Origin: Agrococcus sp. SL85
GTDB taxonomy: Bacteria; Actinomycetota; Actinomycetes; Actinomycetales; Microbacteriaceae
NCBI RefSeq assembly: GCF_026625845.1
Contig: NZ_CP113066.1
Location: forward strand, 124,001-188,000
Reading direction: 5' to 3'
Length of the DNA: 64,000 nt
The translations under genes and the position numbers were made by a program. Each line of letters starts with the position of its first letter. The stretch's first letter is position 1. Of this stretch, positions 14,583-22,008 are shown piece by piece. The notes below the pieces were generated by a model. It saw nothing but the letters and a program-made list of their open reading frames with translations. It made no database searches and had not been told where the DNA came from.

Positions 14583-14645
14583 TGTCTCTTCCTCAACCTC
14601 ATGGCGCCAGGCGCCTGATCGACGTCGGTGCGCCCCCTCGCGCAC

Positions 14646-14743
14646 GATCGCTCGAAGCCGAGCGCAGCATGAGGGGGGACGTGAGAAAGCCTATCAGAAT
14701 CCCAGCCTCCGCACGGCCCTCGCCGGGCGTGCGCCAGGGTCCG
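14646..14743 (-). promoter_or_regulatory. Probable atpB promoter with about 100-nt leader
   Basis: On the minus strand an extended -10 (TGATAGGCT, with TAGGCT at 14693-14688) lies between the atpI-like stop and atpB, followed by roughly 100 nt of leader. No convincing -35 is seen. It would let the Fo-F1 genes be transcribed apart from wecA and the atpI-like gene. Confidence 0.5.
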
Positions 14744-15205
14744 TCAGGCCCGCGCGCCCGAGGCGGGGCGGCCCTGCGTCTCGTCGTCGGCGGGGGTGTC
14801 GACGATCGGCTGGCGGCTCGTCGCGATGACGACGCAGTCGATGACGAGGGAGCCGATCACGGCCGCCACGAGCGAGCCGAACGCGACGCCGCGGTGCAGC
14901 CAGTCCTGGTCGGCGAGCACGAAGACGAGCAGGATGAAGAGGGCGAACTTCAGCAGCCAGCCGCCCAGCACGATGCCGAAGAAGGCGCCCGAGAGCATCT
15001 CGCCCCGCGAGGCCTTGAAGGCCAGGACGATGCTCGCCGCGGTGAGGCCGCAGAAGACGATCGCGAGGACGGTGCCGACGAGCGCCGAGGCGAGGCCCGC
15101 GCCGCCGGCCAGGAGCCAGCCGACGATGCCGCCGAGCACGGCCACGGCTGCGGCGAGCATCGCGCCCCACAGCATGATGCGTCGCATGATGGCGTTCGTG
15201 GTCAT
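14744..15205 (-). CDS. AtpI-like small membrane protein of the ATP synthase operon
   Basis: 153 aa with four predicted membrane helices (LWGAMLAAAVAVLGGIVGWLL, LASALVGTVLAIVFCGLTA, GIVLGGWLLKFALFILLVFV, GSLVAAVIGSLVIDCVVIA). It occupies the atpI position between wecA and atpB, and its ATG overlaps the wecA stop (ATGA). AtpI proteins assist c-ring assembly. The sequence is not a strong AtpI match by eye, so the role is inferred from position and topology. The C-terminal tail is hydrophilic. Confidence 0.75.
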   Translation of the reverse strand: MTTNAIMRRIMLWGAMLAAAVAVLGGIVGWLLAGGAGLASALVGTVLAIVFCGLTAASIVLAFKASRGEMLSGAFFGIVLGGWLLKFALFILLVFVLADQDWLHRGVAFGSLVAAVIGSLVIDCVVIATSRQPIVDTPADDETQGRPASGARA

Positions 15206-16398
15206 GGACCCTCTCCCGGTCGGTCGGCGCTGCTGACGGCGATGCGGCTGTGCCGGACTCCCCTGCGGGCCGCTCGCCGCTCGTGCATGACCCGCAGGAA
15301 GGTGCGCCACACGCGGCGGCCGACCGGCGCTGCGGTCAGGACGGCGCACACGACGAATCCGGCCACCATGATACCGACGGCCACCCACCAGGGCACGATG
15401 AGGAAGAGCAGGCAGCCCACCGACACCACGGCGGTCCACGCGTAGAAGATGAGCACGGCCCCGAGGTGCGAGTGCCCCATGTCGAGCAGCCGGTGGTGCA
15501 GGTGCTTGCGGTCGGCCGCGAAGGGGCTGTTGCCGTTCGCGAGGCGGCGCACGACCGCGAGCGCGAAGTCGGTGAGCGGCAGCAGCAGGATCGCGAGCGG
15601 CAGCAGGATGGGGATGAAGGCGGGGAGGATCTGGCTGCGGCCCGTGATGGTGCCGATGTCGATCTGGCCCGTGACCGCGATCGCGCTCGCGGCCGTGAGG
15701 AGGCCCAGCATGAGCGCCCCGCCGTCGCCCATGAACATCTTCGCCCGGTGCCAGTTGACCGGCAGGAAGCCGAGGCACACGCCGATGATGATCGCGGTGA
15801 TGAGGCTCGCGAGCGAGAAGTAGGCGTTCGACTGCGCGAAGTCCTGGCTGATCATCCAGATGTACGCCCAGAACGCGGCGGCGCCGATGAGGGTCGTGCC
15901 GGCGACGAGGCCGTCGAGGCCGTCGATGAAGTTCACGGCGTTCATCACGAGCACGATGAGCAGGATCGTGAGGGCGATCGACATCTGCGACGAGGGCACG
16001 GTGAGCCCCGCGACGGGCAGGCTCACGATCTGCACGCCCAGGAGCGCCACGAGCGCGGCGACGAGCATCTGCGCGCCGAGCTTCAGCATCCAGTCGAGCT
16101 CGACGAGGTCGTCGAGCACGCCGACGGCGCAGATCGCGATCGCGGCGCCGAGCAGCGCCCAGATTCGCACGGGATCGGCGAAGACGCCCGCGAAGTCGGG
16201 CAGCAGCGCCGCGACGCCGAACGCCGCGAGCACGCCCACGAGCATCGCGACGCCCCCGAGGCGGGGCGTCGGGCGCGAGTGCACGTCGCGCTCGCGGACC
16301 GGCGGGTGGATGCCGTGCTTCAGCGCGACGCCGAGCACGATGCGGCTCGCCACGAGGGTCACGACGGCGGCGACGGCCGCGACGAGGAGGAAGGTCAC
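15202..16398 (-). CDS. wecA: WecA/MraY-family polyprenyl-phosphate GlcNAc-1-phosphate transferase
   Basis: 398 aa, about eleven membrane helices. It carries the conserved cytoplasmic loops of the family: RPTPRLGGVAM, GVLDDLVELDW (DDxxD-type), NAVNFIDGLDGLVAG, KMFMGDGGALMLG and the histidine loop RKHLHHRLLDMGHSH. The last (rather than the MraY-type signature) marks the WecA/TagO branch. It transfers a HexNAc-1-phosphate from UDP-sugar to decaprenyl phosphate, the first step of cell-wall glycan linker synthesis in actinobacteria. GTG start at 16398. Canonical location between tsaC and atpI/atpB. Confidence 0.93.
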   Translation of the reverse strand: MTFLLVAAVAAVVTLVASRIVLGVALKHGIHPPVRERDVHSRPTPRLGGVAMLVGVLAAFGVAALLPDFAGVFADPVRIWALLGAAIAICAVGVLDDLVELDWMLKLGAQMLVAALVALLGVQIVSLPVAGLTVPSSQMSIALTILLIVLVMNAVNFIDGLDGLVAGTTLIGAAAFWAYIWMISQDFAQSNAYFSLASLITAIIIGVCLGFLPVNWHRAKMFMGDGGALMLGLLTAASAIAVTGQIDIGTITGRSQILPAFIPILLPLAILLLPLTDFALAVVRRLANGNSPFAADRKHLHHRLLDMGHSHLGAVLIFYAWTAVVSVGCLLFLIVPWWVAVGIMVAGFVVCAVLTAAPVGRRVWRTFLRVMHERRAARRGVRHSRIAVSSADRPGEGP

Positions 16399-16436
16399 CG
16401 GTGCACCCGCCTCACTGGATCGTCCCGCTCACCGGC

Positions 16437-17102
16437 TCACCCGGCGAGCAGCTCGCCGAGCGCCTCCGCGACCGTCGCGCGCGGCAGCACGCCCTGGCGG
16501 ACGATGCGGACGACGCCGTCGGTCGAGCAGTCGAGGATCGTGGAGCCGTTCGCGGCGCCCTCGGGCACAGCGCCGCCCACGGGCCCGGCGTCGAGGATCG
16601 CGTCGACGCGGTCGCCGAGCATCTCGGCGGCCTCCTGGGCCGTCAGAGCGGCGGGCATCCCGTGGAGGTTGGCGCTCGAGACGGCGAGCGGGCCGGTCTC
16701 GCGCAGCAGGCCGATCGCGATCGGGTGGTCGGGCACGCGCAGCGCCACGGTGCCGCCCGTGTCGCCGAGGTCCCACGTGAGCGAGGCCTGGGCGCGCACG
16801 ATGATCGTGAGCGGGCCCGGCCAGTGCGCGTCGAGCAGCGGCTCGAGCGCCGCGGGGATGGACTCCGCGAGCGCCGAGGCCATCGCGCGGTCGGCGACGA
16901 GCACGGGCGGCGGGAAGCCGCGGTCCCGGCCCTTCGCGGCGAGGAGGCCCGCGACGGCCGCGTGCGAGAAGGCGTCCGCGGCGATGCCGTAGACGGTGTC
17001 CGTCGGGATCACGATGCAGCGCCCCGCCGCGACCGCCGTGCGCGCAGCGCGGACGCCGTCGAGCAGGGACGCGGGGTCGGCGCAGTCGTGGATCGCAGGC
17101 AC
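16437..17102 (-). CDS. tsaC: L-threonylcarbamoyladenylate synthase (TsaC/Sua5 family)
   Basis: 221 aa from GTG at 17102. YrdC-like fold with VAAGRCIVIPTDTVYGIAADA, LLAAKGRDRGFPPPVLV, HWPGPLTIIV and PLAVSSANLHGMPAALTAQE, the nucleotide- and threonine-binding motifs. It makes the threonylcarbamoyl-AMP used for the t6A37 modification of tRNAs reading ANN codons. It lies 65 nt behind prmC on the same strand, the usual actinobacterial arrangement. The start is not marked by a strong ribosome site. Confidence 0.93.
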   Translation of the reverse strand: MPAIHDCADPASLLDGVRAARTAVAAGRCIVIPTDTVYGIAADAFSHAAVAGLLAAKGRDRGFPPPVLVADRAMASALAESIPAALEPLLDAHWPGPLTIIVRAQASLTWDLGDTGGTVALRVPDHPIAIGLLRETGPLAVSSANLHGMPAALTAQEAAEMLGDRVDAILDAGPVGGAVPEGAANGSTILDCSTDGVVRIVRQGVLPRATVAEALGELLAG

Positions 17103-17167
17103 GATGACATGGTACTTCGGGCTGCCGCGAGCGGCGGTCGCGGCCGGGGTGGGAAGGCGGACGCGGC

Positions 17168-18034
17168 TCAGCGCAGCGCCGAGGTGACGCGGTCGCGCCC
17201 CGAGAGGTCGCGGCGCGTGCGCGCGCTGCGGAAGCCCGCGGCCGCGAGGAGGTCGCGGATCGCGCTCCCCTGGTGCTCGGCGTGCTCGAACGCGACGAGG
17301 CCCCCGGGCGCGAGGAGGTCGGCGGCGAGGGGTGCGAGCGAGCGGATGAGGTCGAGGCCGTCGGCGCCGGAGTAGAGCGCCGCCTGCGGGTCGTGGCCGC
17401 GCACCTCGGGGTCGGCAGGGATCGCCGCGTGCGGCACGTAGGGCGGGTTCGACACGAGCACGGAGAGCGAGCCGGGCAGCACGCCCACCGAGGCGAGCGC
17501 CGCGGCGTCGCGCGCGTCGGCGTGGAGCACGAGCACGTCGGGGGCGAGCTCGGCGACGTTGGCGCGCGCCCACACGTACGCGGCCGGGCTCGACTCGACC
17601 GCGACGACGCGGGCCGACGGCGCCTCGCGCGCGACCGAGATCGCGACCGCGCCGGAGCCGGTGCCGACGTCGAGCACGAGCGGCTCGCGGCCGGCACGGC
17701 GCAGGTGCTCGAGCACGACGTCGACGAGCACCTCGGTCTCGGGCCGCGGCGTGAAGACGCCGGGGCCGACCGCGAGCTCGACGTGCCGGAATGGTGCGAC
17801 GCCCGTGATGCGCTGCAGCGGCACGCGCAGGGCGCGGCGCGCGACCGCCTCCTGGAGGCGCGCCTCCGCCTCCGCCTCGAGCGGCCGGCCGACCGCCATG
17901 TCGAGGCGCAGCTCCGAGAGCGAGCGGCCAGAGGCCCACGCCGCGAGCAGCTCGGCGTCGGGGCCGTCGACGCCCGCCTCGGCGAGCACGGCCCGCACGG
18001 AGCGGACGGCGTCGGCGACGGATCGAGCAGGCAT
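17168..18034 (-). CDS. prmC: Release factor glutamine methyltransferase (PrmC/HemK)
   Basis: 288 aa. An N-terminal helical domain is followed by the SAM-dependent methyltransferase: [17 protein letters not shown] (SAM loop) and the catalytic NPPY motif in [14 protein letters not shown]. PrmC methylates the GGQ glutamine of RF1 and RF2. Its substrate gene prfA lies 10 kb away on the same strand; in most actinobacteria the two are adjacent, so the 18-28 kb block separates them. The gene now has its own leaderless promoter (TACCGT, 6 nt, ATG). Confidence 0.94.
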   Translation of the reverse strand: MPARSVADAVRSVRAVLAEAGVDGPDAELLAAWASGRSLSELRLDMAVGRPLEAEAEARLQEAVARRALRVPLQRITGVAPFRHVELAVGPGVFTPRPETEVLVDVVLEHLRRAGREPLVLDVGTGSGAVAISVAREAPSARVVAVESSPAAYVWARANVAELAPDVLVLHADARDAAALASVGVLPGSLSVLVSNPPYVPHAAIPADPEVRGHDPQAALYSGADGLDLIRSLAPLAADLLAPGGLVAFEHAEHQGSAIRDLLAAAGFRSARTRRDLSGRDRVTSALR

Positions 18035-18046
18035 CAGGCCACGGTA
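18035..18046 (-). promoter_or_regulatory. Leaderless promoter of prmC
   Basis: TACCGT on the minus strand (18046-18041) followed by six bases and the ATG at 18034. A -10 hexamer this close to the start codon implies a transcript beginning at or next to the ATG, a common arrangement in actinobacteria. Confidence 0.55.
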
Positions 18047-18144
18047 CCGCCGCGCTCAGCCGGCGCCGGAGCATCGGGGACGATCCTCGGGCGAACGCGA
18101 GGCGAGCCTGATCCGCGCTCGGCGAGCGCTCGGGCGACGGGCCG

Positions 18145-18150
18145 TATGCT
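18145..18150 (+). promoter_or_regulatory. Candidate -10 of the cysK-cysE operon
   Basis: TATGCT lies 35 nt upstream of the cysK ATG with a plausible leader and a GGCAGG ribosome site. I could not find a convincing -35 or a CymR/CysR operator. Confidence 0.4.
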
Positions 18151-18185
18151 GAAAGCGCACGTTCCATGGGATGAAAGGCAGGCGC

Positions 18186-19115
18186 ATGGCCCGCATCTTC
18201 GACGACATCACCGGCACGATCGGCGGCACGCCGCTCGTGCGGCTGCAGCGGCTCGACGACACGCACGCGACCGTGCTCGTGAAGCTCGAGTCGTTCAACC
18301 CCGCAGGCTCCGTGAAGGACCGCATCGGCAAGGCGCTCATCGACGCCGCCGAGGCCTCCGGCGAGCTGCGGCCCGGCGGCACGATCGTCGAGGGCACGAG
18401 CGGCAACACGGGCATCGCGCTCGCCTTCGTCGGCGCTGCCCGCGGCTACCGCGTCGTGCTCACGATGCCCGAGACGATGTCGGTCGAGCGCCGCGCGATC
18501 CTCAAGGCCTACGGCGCCGAGCTCGTGCTGACGCCCGGCCCCGACGGCATGCGCGGCGCCGTCGAGCGCGCGCAGCAGATCGTCGACGAGACGCCGGGCG
18601 CGATCCTCGCGCGGCAGTTCGAGAACGAGGCGAACCCGGCCGTGCACCGCGCGACCACCGCCGAGGAGATCTGGGCCGACACCGACGGCCAGGTCGACGT
18701 CTTCATCTCCGGCATCGGCACGGGCGGCACCATCACGGGCGCCGGCAACCGGCTCAAGGAGCTGAACCCCGACATCCGCATCGTGGCCGTCGAGCCGGCC
18801 GACTCGCCGCTGCTCACGAAGGGCACCGCGGGCCCGCACAAGATCCAGGGCCTCGGCGCGAACTTCGTGCCCGCGCTCCTCGACACCGAGGTGTACGACG
18901 AGGTGATCGACGTCGAGCTCGAGGACGCCGTCCGCGTCGGCCGCCGCCTCGCCGCCGAGGAGGGCATCTTCGCCGGCATCTCCTCGGGCGCGATCGTGCA
19001 CGCGGCGCTCGAGCTCGCGAAGCGGCCCGAGTGCGCGGGGAAGACGATCGTCGCGATCGTGTGCGACACGGGCGAGCGCTACCTGTCGATGCCGATCTAC
19101 GCCGAGCTGGCGTAG
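18186..19115 (+). CDS. cysK: Cysteine synthase A (O-acetylserine sulfhydrylase)
   Basis: 309 aa from ATG at 18186 (an in-frame ATG at 18171 lies before the ribosome site). PLP enzyme making cysteine from O-acetylserine and sulfide. The PLP lysine is in [16 protein letters not shown], the substrate loop is [16 protein letters not shown], the phosphate cup [12 protein letters not shown], and the C-terminal serine motif is [15 protein letters not shown]. Full length. cysE follows 26 nt downstream, so the two steps from serine are co-expressed. Confidence 0.96.
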   Translation: MARIFDDITGTIGGTPLVRLQRLDDTHATVLVKLESFNPAGSVKDRIGKALIDAAEASGELRPGGTIVEGTSGNTGIALAFVGAARGYRVVLTMPETMSVERRAILKAYGAELVLTPGPDGMRGAVERAQQIVDETPGAILARQFENEANPAVHRATTAEEIWADTDGQVDVFISGIGTGGTITGAGNRLKELNPDIRIVAVEPADSPLLTKGTAGPHKIQGLGANFVPALLDTEVYDEVIDVELEDAVRVGRRLAAEEGIFAGISSGAIVHAALELAKRPECAGKTIVAIVCDTGERYLSMPIYAELA

Positions 19116-19141
19116 TCCGGCCGAGCAGCGAGAGGGAGGCG

Positions 19142-19690
19142 ATGGGCCTGCTCCACGTCCGCGAGGACATCGAGAACGCGAAGCGGCACGACCCGGCGGC
19201 GCGCGGATCGCTCATGATCGCGCTCACCTACTCGACCCTGCACGCGGTGTGGGCCCACCGCATCCACCACCGCCTCTGGCACGCCGGCGCGCGCTCGCTC
19301 GCGCGCGCCGGCAGCCAGTGGATGCGCTTCCTCACCGGCGTCGAGATCCACCCGGGCGCGACGCTCGGCCGGCGCTTCTTCATCGACCACGGCATGGGCG
19401 TCGTGATCGGCGAGACCGCCGAGGTGGGCGACGACGTCATGCTGTACCACGGCGTGACGCTCGGCGGCACCGCGCTCGACGCCGTGAAGCGGCACCCGAC
19501 GCTCGGCGACCGCGTGCTCGTGGGCGCCGGCGCCAAGGTGCTCGGCGCGATCGAGCTCGGCGACGACGTCAAGGTCGGCGCGAACGCCGTCGTGCTCCAC
19601 TCGCACCCCGCCGGCACGACGCTCGTCGGCATCCCGGCGCAGCCCGTCGCGCGCGACACCCCCACGGGCCTCATCGAGTACGCGATCTAG
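19142..19690 (+). CDS. cysE: Serine O-acetyltransferase
   Basis: 182 aa, the short actinobacterial/Gram-positive form. An N-terminal helical part ([20 protein letters not shown]) is followed by the left-handed beta-helix: [31 protein letters not shown] (catalytic His and Asp region), [11 protein letters not shown] and [24 protein letters not shown]. It ends [11 protein letters not shown]; CysE C-terminal isoleucine normally docks into CysK to form the cysteine synthase complex, and that terminal Ile is present. Strong ribosome site GAGGGAGGCG. Confidence 0.95.
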   Translation: MGLLHVREDIENAKRHDPAARGSLMIALTYSTLHAVWAHRIHHRLWHAGARSLARAGSQWMRFLTGVEIHPGATLGRRFFIDHGMGVVIGETAEVGDDVMLYHGVTLGGTALDAVKRHPTLGDRVLVGAGAKVLGAIELGDDVKVGANAVVLHSHPAGTTLVGIPAQPVARDTPTGLIEYAI

Positions 19691-20012
19691 CTGCGGCGCC
19701 GCGGTTCCTGCGACCCTCTCGCGGGCCCGCGCCGGCCTCCGACGATCGAGTGGCGGGATCCGGCTCGTGAGTGGCGGGATCCGGCCCGTGAGCGGCGCGA
19801 TCCGGCCCGAGAGCGGCGGGATCCGGCTCCTGAATGGCGGCACCCGGCTCGTGAGTGGCGGCATCTGGCCGCGAGTGGCGCCGAACGGTTGGAATTCGGC
19901 GCCACTGTCGACGAATCGGCGCCGCTCACCGCCGAACGGCGCCACTCACCGAGGGCGGTGGAGGTTCGGATCGCGATGGGAGGCGGGCTCGGCGTGACAG
20001 GGGGCGAAGGCT
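19691..20012 (+). repeat. GAGTGGCG-repeat element, copy A (20-21 bp array plus 75-nt core)
   Basis: Six direct repeats start with GA(G/A)(T/C)GGCG at 19748, 19769, 19790, 19811, 19832 (21 bp each) and 19853 (20 bp), consensus GAGTGGCGGGATCCGGCYCG. They lead into a core at 19873-19947 containing an 11-bp perfect inverted repeat (GTGGCGCCGAA at 19875 with TTCGGCGCCAC, 9-nt loop), GTCGAC, and a closing CGGCGCCACTC that mirrors the opening GAGTGGCGCCG. The core aligns without gaps to copy B at 37029 with about 58 of 75 positions identical. No gene is recognised here. It lies between the convergent genes cysE and the SMR pair. Confidence 0.8.
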
Positions 20013-20225
20013 CGGCTGCGAGCGGTCAGGCGGCGGAGGCCCGGCTGCGGGCGGTCAGGCGGCGGAGGCCCGGCCGCGGGCGGTCAGGCGGCGGAGGCCC
20101 GGCCGCGGGCGGTCGGGCGGCCGGCGGCTCGGAGTCGGAGGGCCCGACCGTGGGCGGTCAGGCGGCGGGCTCGACCGTGGGCGGTCAGGGGGCGGGCTCG
20201 ACCGTGGGCGGTCAGGCGGAGGGCG
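20013..20225. repeat. 29-bp and 27-bp GC-rich tandem repeats downstream of the SMR operon
   Basis: Four 29-bp units begin at 20013, 20042, 20071 and 20100, then three 27-bp units begin at 20145, 20172 and 20199. All contain GGGCGGTCAGGCGG or a close variant. The last unit contains the stop codon of the SMR gene ending at 20212. Read on the SMR-coding strand the tract is rich in C and poor in G-free runs, resembling a Rho-loading region, which is an inference only. I see no coding capacity that is not shadow. Confidence 0.75.
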
Positions 20226-20604
20226 GGCCTGCAGCGGGCTGCTCGGCGGCGGGCTTCGGCGCCGTGAGCTTCAGGCCGATGACGGCCGCGACGATGACGG
20301 CGACGAACAGGATCGTCCACCACGAGAACGCCTGCGCGCCCGCCGCGATCGCCCAGCCCACCGTGAGGGCCGCGCCGAGGCCCACCCACACCGCGTAGGC
20401 GGTGCCGATCGGGATCGCGCGGGCCGCGCGCTCCAGGCCGATCATCGAGAGCACGATGCCGATCGCGAAGACGACCGTCGGGATCGGCCGCGTGAACCCC
20501 GCAGACTCCCCCAGCGCCGTCGCCCACACGGCCTCGAGCACGGCGGAGACGACGAGGATCGCCCATGCGGCGCCCTGCCGGGGCGCCCGGCTCGCGCGCG
20601 CCAT
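20212..20604 (-). CDS. SMR-family exporter, second subunit of a Gdx-type guanidinium pair
   Basis: 130 aa, four membrane helices. It has the SMR core VVSAVLEAVWATAL (the glutamate of helix 1 is the coupling residue), SAGFTRP and GTAYAVWVGLGAALTVGWA. The GFT phrase and the guanidine-III riboswitch upstream favour the Gdx (formerly SugE) branch, which exports guanidinium, rather than a multidrug EmrE. A C-terminal Ala/Pro tail (KPAAEQPAAGPPSA) extends beyond the usual 105 residues. The ATG overlaps the stop of the first SMR gene (ATGA), suggesting a heterodimer. Confidence 0.9.
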   Translation of the reverse strand: MARASRAPRQGAAWAILVVSAVLEAVWATALGESAGFTRPIPTVVFAIGIVLSMIGLERAARAIPIGTAYAVWVGLGAALTVGWAIAAGAQAFSWWTILFVAVIVAAVIGLKLTAPKPAAEQPAAGPPSA

Positions 20605-20918
20605 CAGGCCACGACCTTCAGGCCCGCGACCGCGGCCACGAGCACCGCGAGCAGCAGGATGCGCACGAGCGTCGCGCGCTCGGCGCGCGTCACCATCGCC
20701 CAGCCTGCGGTCGTGACCGCCCCGATCCCGACCCAGACGGCGTAGGCGGTGCCCGTGGGGATCGTGAGCATCGCGACGGCCAGCCCCGCCATGCTCGCGA
20801 CGAGCGCGATGCCGAAGACGATCGTCGGGCGGCGCTTCGTGAAGCCCTCGGACCGCGAGAGCGCGATGGCCCAGACGGCCTCGAGCAGCCCCGAGACGAT
20901 GAGGACGAACCAGTCCAT
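20604..20918 (-). CDS. SMR-family exporter, first subunit of a Gdx-type guanidinium pair
   Basis: 104 aa, the standard SMR length. Helix 1 carries the coupling glutamate (LIVSGLLEAVWAIALSRSEGFT) and helix 3 reads GTAYAVWVGIGAVTTAGWAMV. Charge distribution differs from its partner, as expected for dual-orientation or heterodimeric pairs. The gene has a good ribosome site (GGGAGG) directly after the guanidine-III riboswitch, so expression should rise with guanidine. Gdx proteins exchange guanidinium for protons and confer tolerance to it. Confidence 0.92.
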   Translation of the reverse strand: MDWFVLIVSGLLEAVWAIALSRSEGFTKRRPTIVFGIALVASMAGLAVAMLTIPTGTAYAVWVGIGAVTTAGWAMVTRAERATLVRILLLAVLVAAVAGLKVVA

Positions 20919-20935
20919 GACGGACCTCCCTGGGT

Positions 20936-20980
20936 GGTCAGTCTTGTCGCTGTGCGGGTACTGCGCCCTCGTCCGCAGGC
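20936..20980 (-). ncRNA. Guanidine-III (ykkC-III) riboswitch
   Basis: On the minus strand 18-60 nt upstream of the SMR pair the leader has, in order and with close spacing, GGACGAGG (20974-20967), GTACCCGC (20961-20954) and GACAAGAC (20948-20941). These are the conserved blocks of the ykkC-III class, in which the ACCCG segment and GGACGAGG/GACAAGAC segments form the guanidine-binding pseudoknot. GCGG at 20976-20973 can pair with CCGC at 20957-20954. The aptamer ends just before the ribosome site, consistent with translational control. Identification is from recalled consensus; no covariance search was run. Confidence 0.88.
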
Positions 20981-21021
20981 CTGTCGGGGCCTGCCTCCAG
21001 CCTAGGCGCGCCGCCCCGCCA

Positions 21022-21088
21022 TCTCAACGTCTCCGCGCGCAGCTGCGGCCCGGAGCCGCGCCCCAGGCTGCGCGGGGAGGCGTCGAGA
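21022..21088. terminator. Long imperfect hairpin after iclR (TCTCGACG inverted-repeat family, copy 1)
   Basis: The left arm at 21022-21043 (starting TCTCAACGTCTCCGCGCGC) pairs with the right arm ending CGTCGAGA at 21088, about 19 of 22 positions. It lies between the iclR stop and the SMR riboswitch on the minus strand, so it can terminate iclR transcripts. A second copy of the same sequence family lies at 25649-25714. Confidence 0.65.
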
Positions 21089-21133
21089 CCGCAGCAGAGG
21101 CGCGCGGAGGCGTCGAGCGCGGAGCGGCGACGA

Positions 21134-21889
21134 TCAGGGGCGGCGGCCGCCGAGCGCCGCGGTCACGCGATCGGCCGCCGCGACGACGTCGTCGACGAGC
21201 GCCTCGCAGCGCTCGCGCGAGAGCCGCAGCGTCGGCCCCATGACGGTGAGCGCGCCGACGAGCTGCGCGTGCGCGTCGAACACCGGCGCCGACAGGCCGC
21301 TCGCGGCCTCCACCCGCTCCCCCGTCGTGATCGCGAACCCCTGCGCCCGCGTCGTCGCGACCGCGTCGCGGAGCGCCCCCGCGTCGGTGATCGTCGAGGC
21401 CGTGAGGGCCTGGAGCGGCACGGCCAGGATCGCGTCGAGCAGGTCCTCGCGCCACGCGAGGATGACCCGGCCCGCGCTGCCGACGTGGAGCGGCTGGATG
21501 CGGCCGACGTACATCTCGCGCCGGAGGCCGTGCCGCGTCTCGGCGACGCCGATGCAGACGCGGGCGCGCCCCTCCGGCCGGAAGCAGCACGCCGTCTCGC
21601 CCGTCGCGTCGCGCAGGGCCGTGAGCTGCGGCGAGAGGAGGTCGGCGAGGTCGAGGCCGCGCACCGCGGGCCCCGCCCAGTAGGCCATGCGCGCACCGAT
21701 CGCGTACCCGTCCCCCGCCCGGTCGAGGAAGCCGTGCTCGACGAGGTTCTGCAGCAGGCGATGGGCGGTGGAGGCGGGGATGCCCGTGGCGTGCCGCACC
21801 TGCGCGGCCGTGAGCGTCGGCCGCTCGAGCGTGAAGGCGTCGAGGATCGCCGCGATCTTGGCGAGCACGAGCAGCGGTGCGTCGGACAT
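21134..21889 (-). CDS. IclR-family transcriptional regulator
   Basis: 251 aa. The N-terminal winged helix is clear (LTAAQVRHATGIPASTAHRLLQNLVEHGFL) and the C-terminal effector domain has the family phrases ACCFRPEGRARVCIGVAE, LHVGSAGRVILAW, GFAITTGERVEAASGLSAPVFD and VGALTVMGP. It is divergent from the GntP-CaiB-lyase operon, the usual layout for a local IclR regulator sensing the substrate. The gene is leaderless: TACGCT lies 6 nt before the ATG (21901-21896). Confidence 0.93.
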   Translation of the reverse strand: MSDAPLLVLAKIAAILDAFTLERPTLTAAQVRHATGIPASTAHRLLQNLVEHGFLDRAGDGYAIGARMAYWAGPAVRGLDLADLLSPQLTALRDATGETACCFRPEGRARVCIGVAETRHGLRREMYVGRIQPLHVGSAGRVILAWREDLLDAILAVPLQALTASTITDAGALRDAVATTRAQGFAITTGERVEAASGLSAPVFDAHAQLVGALTVMGPTLRLSRERCEALVDDVVAAADRVTAALGGRRP

Positions 21890-21895
21890 GCCCCG

Positions 21896-21960
21896 AGCGT
21901 AGCGGCGCCCGACACGCCGGACTATCCGCGATGTGGGAACTGTGCCACGATGTGGGAAAC
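21896..21960. promoter_or_regulatory. iclR leaderless -10 and candidate IclR operator
   Basis: TACGCT (minus strand 21901-21896) sits six bases before the iclR ATG. Next to it, GATGTGGGAA occurs twice as a direct repeat at 21930-21939 and 21949-21958, 19 bp apart (about two helical turns), with GTGG...CCAC symmetry between. This is a plausible site for the divergent IclR regulator. Confidence 0.5.
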
Positions 21961-22008
21961 CGTGGCGTCGTCAGTTGGGCGTCGCCACCCTCGACGGAGA
22001 GGGAGCCC

